From assembly GCA_937912025.1 (NCBI GenBank), contig CALDOZ010000035.1, positions 1 to 38,723 of the forward strand: DNA of 38,723 nucleotides, in the 5' to 3' direction. Position 1 is the first letter of the stretch; each line of letters begins with the position of its first letter. Both the position numbers and the translations under genes were made by a program. The notes beneath the pieces were generated by a model. The model was given only the letters and a program-made list of their open reading frames with translations, was not told the DNA's origin and made no database searches. Source of the DNA: an uncultured Clostridia bacterium (GTDB lineage: Bacteria > Bacillota > Clostridia > Christensenellales > Borkfalkiaceae). Positions 6,730-15,239 of this stretch are shown one piece after another.

Positions 6730-9700
6730 TTAGTTAGACCTTGAAATTAAATTTACAGGTTTTTCTTTTGAAATTTTAAGAATAGGAATTAAACAAGAAA
6801 GCAATGCCGTAATTATACAAGCAAGAACGATTATTAAAACTTGTCTTCCCGTAAACAATGCAAAGTTAAGCGCAATATTCATTTCGTTACGAATGTACGC
6901 ATTTACAAAACTACAACCAATAAATGCAATCAATACAGCAAAAATCGCGTTGATCACCGCTATAATTGAACTTTCTATAAAGAACATTTTGAAAATGTCG
7001 CCACCGTTACTACCAAGAGCGCGAAGCACGCCTATTGATTTACGTTTTGACGCGATACTAGTTGAAATGTAGTTAAACAACATAAACACGGAGAATAATG
7101 CTAAAACTATTGAAACGTAAAGGAAAAGGTTGGCAAACTGCTTGATAGGTTCTTCGTTAGTATCAATAGTAGTTAAAATGCTATTTCTAAACCAATTAAA
7201 CGATATTTTCTCGTTTGAAGTTATTAAAGACGCAAGATTAGACGCGCTTTCACTTGAATTCACTTTTGGCGAAACCATTCTTGCAAAATATCCTTGATTT
7301 GTTGCAACGTTAAGTTTTTCAAGACCGCCGTTAGACATAATCACGCGAGGGAACGACGATAATGAAGTAGCATCCGAATCAATATCCCAATAAATACCAA
7401 CTACGTTGTATTTGATATAATCGTCTTGCTTATAAGTTACGGTAGAATTTTTTCTTATTTGTAAAACGTTATTTCTATCAACGATTTTTCCAAGAAGTTG
7501 ACTGTCGGTAAGTTCTTTAACGTTTTTATCACTAAGTTCTGGATATAGTGTTTTAACAGACTCGATAAGACCGTCTCTATCAACGTTTTGAGTATAAACG
7601 TCTTCCATTAACTTTACTAACGTAACGTCTTTATCCTCAAATTCGTAACCTGGGATATTTTCGTATCTTTTAAGGTCTTCTCTCGTTTGTTTTAAAACGC
7701 TAATATGTGATTTTATAATTGATTTTAAATCAGGGTTTGACACCTCAGCGCTTGTAATGGCATCTTTGATATCTTTTTCTAAAAGTTTTTCTAATGCCGT
7801 AACGTTGATTATAATTTCGTTATCTTTTAGAGTTGTATTTGCATTTCCGTTTCTTTCTTGATTAAAGAAAACTACGCTATCTCTATCAAAGTCTTGGTAG
7901 TTATAAAAAACGTTATTGCCTTTAATTTCTTTATTAGCTCCTTTTAAGTAGTACATATACTCGTAGCCTTGGGTAACGTAGCCCGTTTGAAGTTTATTTA
8001 ACTGCCTATACGCGTCAATATAACCTTCGCCAACGAAAATACTTTTATACATTCCAGCGTATACCACCGTATTAAAATCGGCAACTAAAACTTTATCTGC
8101 TTTATTTGAGTATTCACTTATTAAAATATCGTACTTTTTATTAAAATCGCCACAGTCAACTATACCTTTAATAATGTAATTTACACCTTCGCCATACACG
8201 GATATTTTTTGACCAATTAAATCTTCGTAAGTTGCAATAGTAAATAATTCACCGCTTTTTTTATCGTAGCCTTGCATTCCGTAGTGAATAAGACTGTCCG
8301 CTAAATATGATGAAATTGCAATGTTTTGAAGTTTTTGAGTTTTAATTTCGTCAGTCGCCGTTTTACTTATAGAAGTAGGATATACGCCTGCAATTAATTT
8401 ATAGTTGTAACTACCAGTACCGATTATTCCCCTTGCTCTATCAAGTTCGCTTTCTTTAAATTCTACTATGCCGTTTACGGTTTTAGAGTAAAACATCGAA
8501 CCTTTAGAAATGCGCGAGTCTTTAATTTGAGTAATTTCAACGTCTTGATTAGCGTTTAATACGACTTTACTGTTTATGCCGTAAATACCCTTAAAATTAT
8601 AACCCGTTTCATTTGACAAATTATCAATACTTTTTTGACTTACGCCAATTTCGTAAGACGTTTCGCCGTTATTATAAACTGACGTAACTGGAATAGCGTT
8701 ATATTCGCCCGTTTTTAAAACGTCGGCAACGATATTAGTTCTATCGTAAGCGGCAATGGTATCAAAAATTCCAAACACGGCAAACGCTATTACCGACAAT
8801 AAAATAGTAATAATAAGTCTAAAAGGTTTAACGGTGAGAGATTTTACACCTAAAAAGGCTAAACTTTTGAGTTTCATTTTACTTTTAATAAGTTTAGGCC
8901 CATCGTTATTAATTGACGTATTAGTTATTGGCTGAGTTTTGCGTTTATTTCTAATTATAATATCGTCAGTTATAGTAACTTCCGCTTTATTTTCAATGGC
9001 GGAAACAACGGCTTGAACTTCTTCGTTTGATAATTTTTCGCCCTTTTTAACAGTAACGTTACCACTTTCGCTAACGTGAACGTTACCGTCTATATTAACG
9101 TCGCTAATTTCGTTATCTTCAACTACTTTACCGTCGGCAATTCTAATAATTCTATCAGCGTATTTTTCGGCAAGTTCCATATCGTGAGATACGACTATAA
9201 CGAGTTTATCTTTAGATAATTTTTTTAATATTTTTATAATTTGAACGCCCATTACGCTATCAATAGCGCCGGTTGGCTCGTCCGCCATTAAGATAGTTGG
9301 ATTTTTAATAAGAGCGCGCACTATTGCAACGCGTTGTTTTTGACCGCCTGAAAGTTCGGAGATTTTACGCTTTTGAAGACCGCCTATTTCTACCGATTCA
9401 AGAAGTTTTGCAAGTTGTTCTTCGTCAGTTTTATCTCCTTGAAGTTCGTTTGCAATCATAATGTTTTTTTCTACGGTATACTCTGGAAGTAAATTGTATT
9501 CTTGGAAAATAAAACCAACGTAAGTGTTGCGGTAACTATCGTAATCAGTGCCTTTAAAATCGCTAAACTTTTTACCGTTTATAATAATTTCTCCACTATC
9601 TATAGCGTCAAGACCACCGATAGTATTTAAAAGAGTAGTTTTACCGCTACCGCTTTTACCTACGATAAATACAAGCCCGTTATCTTTAAAAGTTAAGTTA

Positions 9701-9771
9701 ACTTTTCTAAGCGCTGCGGTGTCACCACTTTTACTTCTATAAATTTTGGTTACGTTTCTTAGTTCAAGCAT
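6730..9771 (-). CDS. ABC transporter ATPase fused to FtsX-type permease
   Basis: A 1013-residue fusion. The N-terminal ATPase (about 1-225) is MacB/LolD-like: Walker A GKSGSGKTT (38-46), Q-loop FQEYNLLPEYT, signature LSGGQ (140-144), Walker B ILMADEPT (160-167) and H-loop VVSHD. A linker precedes a first membrane helix (about 315-340), a large extracytoplasmic domain (about 345-880), and three C-terminal helices with the FtsX signature region (IASKRKSIGVLRALGSNGGDI). Such Bacillota transporters act as mechanotransmission pumps or in antimicrobial-peptide resistance and signalling; the substrate is unknown. GAGGTT precedes the start and a good promoter lies at 9805-9833. It forms an operon with the desulfurase gene. 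Confidence 0.9.
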   Translation of the reverse strand: MLELRNVTKIYRSKSGDTAALRKVNLTFKDNGLVFIVGKSGSGKTTLLNTIGGLDAIDSGEIIINGKKFSDFKGTDYDSYRNTYVGFIFQEYNLLPEYTVEKNIMIANELQGDKTDEEQLAKLLESVEIGGLQKRKISELSGGQKQRVAIVRALIKNPTILMADEPTGAIDSVMGVQIIKILKKLSKDKLVIVVSHDMELAEKYADRIIRIADGKVVEDNEISDVNIDGNVHVSESGNVTVKKGEKLSNEEVQAVVSAIENKAEVTITDDIIIRNKRKTQPITNTSINNDGPKLIKSKMKLKSLAFLGVKSLTVKPFRLIITILLSVIAFAVFGIFDTIAAYDRTNIVADVLKTGEYNAIPVTSVYNNGETSYEIGVSQKSIDNLSNETGYNFKGIYGINSKVVLNANQDVEITQIKDSRISKGSMFYSKTVNGIVEFKESELDRARGIIGTGSYNYKLIAGVYPTSISKTATDEIKTQKLQNIAISSYLADSLIHYGMQGYDKKSGELFTIATYEDLIGQKISVYGEGVNYIIKGIVDCGDFNKKYDILISEYSNKADKVLVADFNTVVYAGMYKSIFVGEGYIDAYRQLNKLQTGYVTQGYEYMYYLKGANKEIKGNNVFYNYQDFDRDSVVFFNQERNGNANTTLKDNEIIINVTALEKLLEKDIKDAITSAEVSNPDLKSIIKSHISVLKQTREDLKRYENIPGYEFEDKDVTLVKLMEDVYTQNVDRDGLIESVKTLYPELSDKNVKELTDSQLLGKIVDRNNVLQIRKNSTVTYKQDDYIKYNVVGIYWDIDSDATSLSSFPRVIMSNGGLEKLNVATNQGYFARMVSPKVNSSESASNLASLITSNEKISFNWFRNSILTTIDTNEEPIKQFANLFLYVSIVLALFSVFMLFNYISTSIASKRKSIGVLRALGSNGGDIFKMFFIESSIIAVINAIFAVLIAFIGCSFVNAYIRNEMNIALNFALFTGRQVLIIVLACIITALLSCLIPILKISKEKPVNLISRSN

Positions 9772-9804
9772 TTCAACCTCGTTAAAAATTAAACATTCCT
9801 AGTT

Positions 9805-9833
9805 ATTTTAACATATAATTTACTTTATTTCAA
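9805..9833 (-). promoter_or_regulatory. Promoter of the ABC transporter-nifS operon
   Basis: Minus-strand TTGAAA (9828-9833), 17-base spacer, TAAAAT (9805-9810), 33 bases upstream of the ATG at 9771. Confidence 0.7.
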
Positions 9834-9876
9834 TATCTTTTCTAAAAAATTGTAACATAAATAATGTGTATAATAC

Positions 9877-9910
9877 AAAATCGGGACCACGATAAACGCT
9901 GTCCCGATTT
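9877..9910 (-). terminator. Intrinsic terminator of the SANT-like regulator gene
   Basis: A perfect 10-bp stem AAATCGGGAC (9878-9887) / GTCCCGATTT (9901-9910) with a 13-base loop lies 13 bases after the stop codon; A residues 9877-9880 give the T run on the minus strand. Confidence 0.82.
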
Positions 9911-9923
9911 ATTATTTTATTTA

Positions 9924-10607
9924 TTAGCAATTTATTTTTTCGTTATCGTCATACAATTTTGAAAAGTATTCTTTGGTGACGTTGTTTTTTTGTAACGTGT
10001 TTTTAATAATGTTTTTTAAACGCCTATTTTCGTCGCTAATCTCATTAAGTTTACGTTTTAGCGCGGTGTTTTCTTTGCTTTGATAAGCGTATATTTTATT
10101 GATTAAGTCGTTAATTTCATTTTCGATTTTTTTAACGTCTTCACTTTTAAAAAGTTCGTACGGGTTAAAACAACTACCCTTTTCCTTTTTAATTTGCTCG
10201 ATAATTTCAAGTACCGTTTGCTTGTTAAATTTTAACGCATTACGGTATTTGTTTTGATAGCGTAACGCAAGACAATCGTTACCAAGCGCAAGAGTATACA
10301 CCGTTTTTCTAACGGGTACGCCGTTTGTTTTGGCTATTAATATTTCTTTTACTACGCTTTTTGTTTCTTCTTCGCTAAACGCCTTTATAAACGCAGGTTT
10401 AAGTTCGCTCGTTATACCCAATTTTTCAAGTAGCGACTCATCGCACCCTTTAACAGTTTTATAGTAATAATTTCTTACGCTACCAAACGCACGCCCGCTG
10501 TTTTTTGAAAAGTTTTTAAACACGTTTGTTAAACTTTTTCCACTTATTTTTGCATTTTTGCAATCTTTTAATAATTGCTCTGTTTCTTTTTTTGTAAACC
10601 CTTTCAT
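9924..10607 (-). CDS. Putative regulator with duplicated SANT/Myb-like (RsfA-type) domain and coiled coil
   Basis: A 227-residue protein. Residues about 4-52 and 85-135 are two divergent copies of the same unit: F(T/S)xxET, a helix ending K(D/E), AKxxGxx(L/V), and then AFGSVRNYYYK in copy 1 or CLALRYQNKYR in copy 2. This resembles Myb/SANT-like DNA-binding domains of Bacillota such as RsfA. Residues 160-210 form a charged coiled coil (LINKIYAYQSKEN...LKRKLNEISDENRRLKN). DNA binding and a regulatory role are inferred. I start it at 10607 because GGAGG lies five bases upstream; the frame's ATG at 10622 precedes that site. It is divergent from the 292-residue gene at 10694. Confidence 0.72.
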   Translation of the reverse strand: MKGFTKKETEQLLKDCKNAKISGKSLTNVFKNFSKNSGRAFGSVRNYYYKTVKGCDESLLEKLGITSELKPAFIKAFSEEETKSVVKEILIAKTNGVPVRKTVYTLALGNDCLALRYQNKYRNALKFNKQTVLEIIEQIKKEKGSCFNPYELFKSEDVKKIENEINDLINKIYAYQSKENTALKRKLNEISDENRRLKNIIKNTLQKNNVTKEYFSKLYDDNEKINC

Positions 10608-10693
10608 AACTACCTCCGTCATTTTTAGTTTAATTATTGACTAATTTAAAAATTAAAATACATACCTTTATATTTTTTTTAATAAACTAAATT

Positions 10694-11572
10694 ATGAAGT
10701 ATTATTTTTATTCTAAAATTCCAGCATTTTTGAAAGGTAACGATAAGTTTTTAGGCGTAGTTAACAAAAATTTATCATATGTTAACTTTGAAAAAAGTCC
10801 GTTTATAGAGTTTATTCCCACCCTTTCAAACTACAACCCGTCGTACTATTACGACTATTACAAAACTAACGTTTTATCTTTTAATTTACAAGAAGGCAAT
10901 TTACTTATTCCAATTTTTACTAAAAAACCTAAGTGCGATTATAAAATTTTAAATCAACAACGCTTCGAGCATATAAACCTAACGGTTGTTTTAGACGGAA
11001 ACGTTAAATTTTATATTGACGGAGATATATGCGCAAGTGATGAAATTCCTTTTATTCCCACCTTTTGTAACGTTATTAAAAATAACGAGTATATAACGGC
11101 TACTTTTACAAATACTGAAAGCGCGGTATTTATTTACGACTTAAACGGAAGTTTAATCTTTAAAGAAGTAGTCAGTGACTTTGAAATTTTACAAAACGGC
11201 AATATATTATTTAGCAAAACTTCTAAAGGATTAGTACGCGTGACAGTACAAAATGAAATTGACATTTCAAATTGCCCTCAAATAGTAAATAGTAAAATTT
11301 TATCACCGCTTAATAGTTTAAACCCATATTTATTGCCGTATGCATTTTTAGAACTTGTTAAACTTAAATACGATATATCAAGCTTGCTTAGCCCGTCAAT
11401 TTTAAATAGAAAAAACGATTTACTATCCTTTATTGGTAATATTACAACGGTAGTTCCATCTCTTACCTTTAAAGAAAATGAAGTTTTAGTAGTTGACGGT
11501 AACTCGCTAAAAAAATTCACTTTTGAGATAAACTCGGGGCTTATAACTAACCTATTAATAGATGATTATTGA
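10694..11572 (+). CDS. Unknown 292-residue beta-rich protein
   Basis: I do not recognise this protein. It has no signal peptide or membrane helix and is rich in aromatic residues and Asn. Alternating strand-like segments such as AVFIYDLNGSLIFKEV and VLDGNVKFYIDGD suggest a beta-sandwich or propeller-like fold (inference). Codon use matches the neighbours, and the ORF is long and uninterrupted, so it is likely real. There is no recognisable Shine-Dalgarno before the ATG. It is transcribed divergently from the SANT-like regulator across 86 bases. Its stop codon overlaps the -35 of the next promoter. Confidence 0.6.
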   Translation: MKYYFYSKIPAFLKGNDKFLGVVNKNLSYVNFEKSPFIEFIPTLSNYNPSYYYDYYKTNVLSFNLQEGNLLIPIFTKKPKCDYKILNQQRFEHINLTVVLDGNVKFYIDGDICASDEIPFIPTFCNVIKNNEYITATFTNTESAVFIYDLNGSLIFKEVVSDFEILQNGNILFSKTSKGLVRVTVQNEIDISNCPQIVNSKILSPLNSLNPYLLPYAFLELVKLKYDISSLLSPSILNRKNDLLSFIGNITTVVPSLTFKENEVLVVDGNSLKKFTFEINSGLITNLLIDDY

Positions 11573-11597
11573 CAAATACCGTTTTGTGTGTTATTTT
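11569..11597 (+). promoter_or_regulatory. Consensus promoter for the Zn-metallopeptidase gene
   Basis: TTGACA (11569-11574), 17-base spacer, TATTTT (11592-11597). The -35 overlaps the TGA stop codon of the upstream gene. Confidence 0.75.
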
Positions 11598-11614
11598 TAT
11601 TTTAAGGAGAATAT

Positions 11615-12331
11615 ATGTTTTACTTTTTTTACGATTTTTCATTAATAATATTAATTCCGGGAATTTTACTTGCTATATTTGCAAGCGCTTACGTTAATTC
11701 CACTTATAATAAATATAACAAAGTTTCTTCTAAAAGTTTTTACACGGGTTACGATACGGCAAGAAAAATTTTATCAAATAACGATTGCAACGGCGTTGTA
11801 ATTACTAAAACGTCGGGAAATCTTACAGACAATTATAATCCTACTAATAAAACTTTATCCCTATCGCAAAGCACGTTTAATTCTACGTCTGTCGCATCAA
11901 TAGGCGTTGCTGCCCACGAATGCGGACACGCTATGCAAGATAACGAAAATTATCTTCCACTTTTACTTAGAAAAATTTTAGTACCAGTTACTCGAATTGG
12001 CTCGTATTTAGCGCTTCCGCTTGCTATAATAGGAATTATTATAGAATGGCTTGGCTCTACTGAAGTTGGCGGACTTGTTCTTGCAATAGGCGTTTTCGCT
12101 TATTCTCTTACCGCAATTTTTTCTCTTATTACACTTCCCGTTGAGTTAAACGCGTCAAGGCGCGCTAAAAAAGCGCTTGTGAACGAAGGAATATTAGATA
12201 GTCAAGAAGTTGATATGGCAGGTAAAGTCTTAAACGCCGCCGCGTTAACGTACGTTGCTAATTTGGCCGTTTCTCTTTTATATCTATTAAGATTTATGTT
12301 AATTATTTCAAGGTTTAGAAGACGAAATTAA
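11615..12331 (+). CDS. YugP-type membrane zinc metallopeptidase
   Basis: A 238-residue protein of the Zn_peptidase_2 (YugP) family. An N-terminal membrane helix (about 8-26) is followed by a cytoplasmic stretch and the zinc motif HECGH at 101-105 (VAAHECGHAMQ). Hydrophobic helices at about 125-145 and 150-175 follow, then the family's LPVELNASRRAKKALV segment with a likely third ligand, and a final helix. Substrates of this family are not established. AAGGAG precedes the start at a normal distance. It is first in a two-gene unit with the LURP-one-like gene. Confidence 0.92.
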   Translation: MFYFFYDFSLIILIPGILLAIFASAYVNSTYNKYNKVSSKSFYTGYDTARKILSNNDCNGVVITKTSGNLTDNYNPTNKTLSLSQSTFNSTSVASIGVAAHECGHAMQDNENYLPLLLRKILVPVTRIGSYLALPLAIIGIIIEWLGSTEVGGLVLAIGVFAYSLTAIFSLITLPVELNASRRAKKALVNEGILDSQEVDMAGKVLNAAALTYVANLAVSLLYLLRFMLIISRFRRRN

Positions 12332-12374
12332 TTAGTCTTTTAACATTATAAAACACCTACCAAGGAGGATTTTT

Positions 12375-12875
12375 ATGGTTATATACGTTAAAAACAATTT
12401 AGTAACAATTAAAGGCAGTTCTCACGTTGTTGACGAAAACGGCAATAAACTTTATGAAGTTGAAGGCAAACTTTTTTCTCCTACTAAAAAGAAATTTGTT
12501 AAAGATTTAAACGGAAACATATTATATATCGTTAGAAATAAGTTTTGGCATATGTTTTTAAAAAAGGCGTTTATAATTGACGGCAAAACAAACGCTAAAT
12601 ATTGTAAAGTTAAAGAAAAATTCTTTGGTCGCGCCGTTACCGTTGTAAATTGTAAAGATGAAATTACTATGAAAAGTCAAGGCTTATTTAAAGGCATTGC
12701 TATACATAAAAACGGTAAACACATAGGCACTTGGTGGATTGGTTCTAATTCTGTAACCGATTTGTTTATTGACTCTTATAGATTAGAAGTATTTAGTGAA
12801 GAAGATTGTCCGCTTTTAATTTCGCTTATTATCGCAATTGATAATATTGACGACACTTATAAAGATAGAAATTAA
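12375..12875 (+). CDS. LURP-one-related (tubby-like beta-barrel) protein
   Basis: A 166-residue protein with the pattern of bacterial LURP-one-related proteins: an N-terminal strand KNNLVTIKGSSHVVDENGN, then LYEVEGKLFS and KKFVKDLNGNILYIV, repeated strands, and a hydrophobic C-terminal helix (PLLISLIIAIDNI) typical of the central helix of a tubby-like barrel. The biochemical function is not known; binding of phosphoinositide-like or other lipids is only an analogy. A strong AAGGAGG site precedes the ATG. It is 43 bases after the metallopeptidase gene and shares its terminator. Confidence 0.8.
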   Translation: MVIYVKNNLVTIKGSSHVVDENGNKLYEVEGKLFSPTKKKFVKDLNGNILYIVRNKFWHMFLKKAFIIDGKTNAKYCKVKEKFFGRAVTVVNCKDEITMKSQGLFKGIAIHKNGKHIGTWWIGSNSVTDLFIDSYRLEVFSEEDCPLLISLIIAIDNIDDTYKDRN

Positions 12876-12888
12876 CCCTAAATTACAA

Positions 12889-12924
12889 GCGCCCCGTTCG
12901 TAAATTGAACGGGGCGCGTTTTTA
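12889..12924 (+). terminator. Strong GC-rich intrinsic terminator between convergent genes
   Basis: An 11-bp perfect stem GCGCCCCGTTC (12889-12899) / GAACGGGGCGC (12907-12917) with a 7-base loop, followed by a T run (12919-12923). The same stem is the first structure after the converging TetR gene, but the minus-strand side lacks a T run. Confidence 0.93.
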
Positions 12925-12934
12925 TTATATAATT

Positions 12935-13483
12935 TTAAAAAAGTTCTTTTACGCAATAACTACCTACTAAATTATTTATTGCGTTATATATTTTTGTTGA
13001 TATAACGTTTCCGTCGGCAATCATACCGCCGTCAAACCATTCTTCCGTTATACCTATAACGGCGTTTAAACAAAAACATTTAATAAAATCAATATCTTCA
13101 CTTGAAATATTCATTCCGTAAGATACTTGCAATACTAATCTTTCTATAACGTTTTTAAATGATTTTTCTAAATACTTTTGAGCATTTTCACGCGATAGCG
13201 AATGATAAATATTCATAATGATAATTTTATCGTTATAAAAAATATCAAAAATTTTATTAAGGTGATTTTTTATAGAGCCTTCGCTTTCTTGCTCGGCGCG
13301 CATTGCGTCTTTTTCACTAACGTATCTAGCAAGTTCGTAAATATCAGCAAAGTGATAATAAAAAGTCATTCTACTAACGTTACAGTCGTCAGTCAATTCT
13401 TTTATTGTAATTTTAGATAACGGCTTATTAGCTAGTAGTTTTTTAAGCGAACGTTCTAACTCGTCTTTTGTTTTTATAGGCAT
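12935..13483 (-). CDS. TetR/AcrR family transcriptional regulator
   Basis: A 182-residue one-component regulator. The N-terminal helix-turn-helix covers about residues 25-46 (ITIKELTDDCNVSRMTFYYH), with the TFYYHF recognition-helix end diagnostic of TetR. The all-helical C-terminal ligand domain is of the DhaS/TetR_C_8-like class, with WFDGGMI near the end. The ligand is unknown. Start at 13483 is chosen because AAGGAG lies seven bases upstream; the frame's earlier ATG would overlap the preceding HAD gene. It is last in the operon DUF896 > coiled coil > HAD > TetR, so it may autoregulate that operon. Confidence 0.9.
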   Translation of the reverse strand: MPIKTKDELERSLKKLLANKPLSKITIKELTDDCNVSRMTFYYHFADIYELARYVSEKDAMRAEQESEGSIKNHLNKIFDIFYNDKIIIMNIYHSLSRENAQKYLEKSFKNVIERLVLQVSYGMNISSEDIDFIKCFCLNAVIGITEEWFDGGMIADGNVISTKIYNAINNLVGSYCVKELF

Positions 13484-13497
13484 ATTTATCTCCTTGC

Positions 13498-14304
13498 TTA
13501 CTTGCAATACGTTTCTATAACGTATTTAATAGCATCGTCTTCCACTCTTGGAGCAACTGCTTTGGCTTCTAACTTAACAAAATCAGCGGAATTGCCCATT
13601 GCTATTCCAAGCCCTGCGCTTTTAATCATAGGTATATCGTTACCAGCGTCGCCAATAGCGATAATATCTTGAATATCAATATTATAAATTTTAGAAAGAG
13701 TCGTCAGCGCCGAGCCTTTAGTTACGCCTTTAAGCGTAATTTCCACCATATTATCAGTTGCTCTAATAACGTTGCATTCAGTTAAAAATTCATAAATGGC
13801 GTTAAAGTTTTTATCTAAAACTTCTTTATCGTCAATAAGTAAAATCTTTGGAGTGTCGCATCCGCTTTCCTTAACAAAGTCATAAAGCGAAGGAACGACG
13901 TTAGCGTCTAATTTATTGAAAGTTAAGTACCATTTAGTGTATTCCGTGTACTTTTCAACGGTAATTTTATCGTTAGGATATATTTGAGTATTAACTCCGA
14001 GAGTTTTTATAAATTTTAAAAATTTAAGACATATTTCGTTTGAAATAGGTTGGCGATATATAACTTCACCAGTTTTTAAGTCGGTAATAACAGCGCCGTT
14101 GTACGAAGCAAATATACCTTTATAATTTACTCTATTTAAAATAGGTAAAATTCCAGGAGTAGCCCTACCCGTACAAACTATAAAAATACCACCGCCGTTT
14201 ATAAAATCGTTTATTGAATGTAAATTATTTTCAGAAACGTAATTATCTTCGCCGTACGCTAAAGTCCCGTCAAAATCACAAAGTATCATTTTATATTTTT
14301 TCAT
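13498..14304 (-). CDS. Cof-type HAD-IIB phosphatase
   Basis: A 268-residue haloacid-dehalogenase phosphatase. Motif I DFDGTL has nucleophile D10 and acid D12, motif II is IVCTGRA, and motif III/IV is IAIGDAGNDIPMIKSAGLGIAMGN. The large C2B cap sits between them, as in Cof/YidA sugar-phosphate phosphatases. It is predicted to dephosphorylate small sugar phosphates or pyridoxal phosphate in the cytoplasm; specificity cannot be read. Its ATG overlaps the stop of the upstream coiled-coil gene (ATGA), so the two are translationally coupled. Confidence 0.92.
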   Translation of the reverse strand: MKKYKMILCDFDGTLAYGEDNYVSENNLHSINDFINGGGIFIVCTGRATPGILPILNRVNYKGIFASYNGAVITDLKTGEVIYRQPISNEICLKFLKFIKTLGVNTQIYPNDKITVEKYTEYTKWYLTFNKLDANVVPSLYDFVKESGCDTPKILLIDDKEVLDKNFNAIYEFLTECNVIRATDNMVEITLKGVTKGSALTTLSKIYNIDIQDIIAIGDAGNDIPMIKSAGLGIAMGNSADFVKLEAKAVAPRVEDDAIKYVIETYCK

Positions 14305-14915
14305 AGTTCTTCGCCGTCTTTAAATTTTATTTTAATTATTTTATGCTTATGAATATATTCGGGGTCAAACGGAATAACTTCGCCCGCTTTATGCGTTTTT
14401 GAATATACGCAAAATTCTACCCTTGCTTTTTTCTCAATATAATTATTATCTGTATCACGAAGCCCAAACGAAATCATTTTTAAAATTTTGCCGTGTTGGA
14501 GTTTGTCGTGAGTTATAACCATACCGTCGCTATAACACGTTTCCTCGTCAAAATCATCGCCCGTTTTTTTAACGATAACTTCTATATGAAAACCGTATAA
14601 GCGAGATAATTGCCTTTCGTAAATTTCGCTATAATTTTCACTTATACCGTCAAAAATCATTTTTTCGGCTTCTTTATAAGTGTTTTTAATTTGCTTTTTA
14701 AGGTTAGAAATTTCGTTTTTTAATTTATCACGCTCGTTGTTAAGGTTTGTAATTTCTTTATCGTGCGTATCTTTATCGTAATATGTATAGTTTTTACGCC
14801 TTTTAATAATTTCTTCTTGATTAGACGACAATTCGAGTTTTTTAAGCCTTAAAAGTTCGTTTAAATCTTTATATTTTCTAATCTTTTTTTGAATAACGTC
14901 AAAATTATTTTGCAT
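14301..14915 (-). CDS. Unknown coiled-coil protein with beta-rich C-terminal domain
   Basis: A 204-residue protein. Residues about 5-90 are a long charged coiled coil (KKIRKYKDLNELLRLKKLEL, then NLNNERDKLKNEISNLKKQI). From about 105 to the end there is a compact beta-rich domain containing YGFHIEVIV, GDDFDEE, LKMISFGLRD and ARVEFCVY. I assign no family. The overall layout, a coiled coil followed by a small beta domain with a GxxFD turn, recalls GrpE, but this is only a resemblance. Start at 14915, two bases after the DUF896 stop; the longer frame to 14948 would overlap DUF896 and put GGAGG inside the coding region. Confidence 0.6.
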   Translation of the reverse strand: MQNNFDVIQKKIRKYKDLNELLRLKKLELSSNQEEIIKRRKNYTYYDKDTHDKEITNLNNERDKLKNEISNLKKQIKNTYKEAEKMIFDGISENYSEIYERQLSRLYGFHIEVIVKKTGDDFDEETCYSDGMVITHDKLQHGKILKMISFGLRDTDNNYIEKKARVEFCVYSKTHKAGEVIPFDPEYIHKHKIIKIKFKDGEEL

Positions 14916-14916
14916 A

Positions 14917-15084
14917 TTATTTTTTCTTATAATCCTCCGGATTTCCAAGTTGGCTTATAATGTTTACTTTAATAGCGTCAAGATATTCTTGACGGAGTTT
15001 TGCTTGTTCTTCTTTTTCTTCTTTTGTAAGACCTACCGTCTTTGCCTTTTTAGCAAGTTCGTTTATGCGTTTAACGTCAACCAT
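14917..15084 (-). CDS. DUF896 family protein (YnzC/UPF0291-like), 55 residues
   Basis: A short gene of 55 codons with the hallmark DUF896 sequence: RINELAKKAKTVGLTKEEKE then EQAKLRQEYLDAIKVNI, two antiparallel helices as in B. subtilis YnzC. The C-terminal tail is short (GNPEDYKKK). Function in the family is poorly defined, with a proposed link to the SOS response in B. subtilis. AGGTGG precedes the ATG and a promoter lies at 15122-15150. It is the first gene of a four-gene operon. Confidence 0.9.
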   Translation of the reverse strand: MVDVKRINELAKKAKTVGLTKEEKEEQAKLRQEYLDAIKVNIISQLGNPEDYKKK

Positions 15085-15121
15085 TTCGCCACCTACGTTA
15101 CAATTATTTATTACACGTTAA

Positions 15122-15150
15122 ATTTTAACATATTTTAATTAAAAATGAAA
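15122..15150 (-). promoter_or_regulatory. Promoter of the DUF896-HAD-TetR operon
   Basis: Minus-strand -35 TTTCAT (15145-15150, weak), 17-base spacer, -10 TAAAAT (15122-15127) with TG one base upstream (extended -10). It ends 38 bases before the DUF896 ATG. Confidence 0.5.
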
Positions 15151-15200
15151 GATTATTTGACAATTTTTTTACATTTTTTTTGATTTGTATAAAAATAAAG

Positions 15201-15233
15201 AAAAACGCGTATAGATTTTGCTTCTATACGCGT
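15201..15233 (-). terminator. Intrinsic terminator of the amidohydrolase gene
   Basis: An 11-bp perfect stem ACGCGTATAGA (15205-15215) / TCTATACGCGT (15223-15233), 7-base loop, followed on the minus strand by TTTTT and further T-rich sequence. It lies six bases after the stop codon at 15240. Confidence 0.9.
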
Positions 15234-15239
15234 ATTGCC

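Noticed and set aside
14950..15138. Plus-strand frame of 62 codons, rich in Phe
   Set aside because: The opposite strand encodes the recognisable DUF896 protein with ribosome site and promoter; the plus frame is its shadow.
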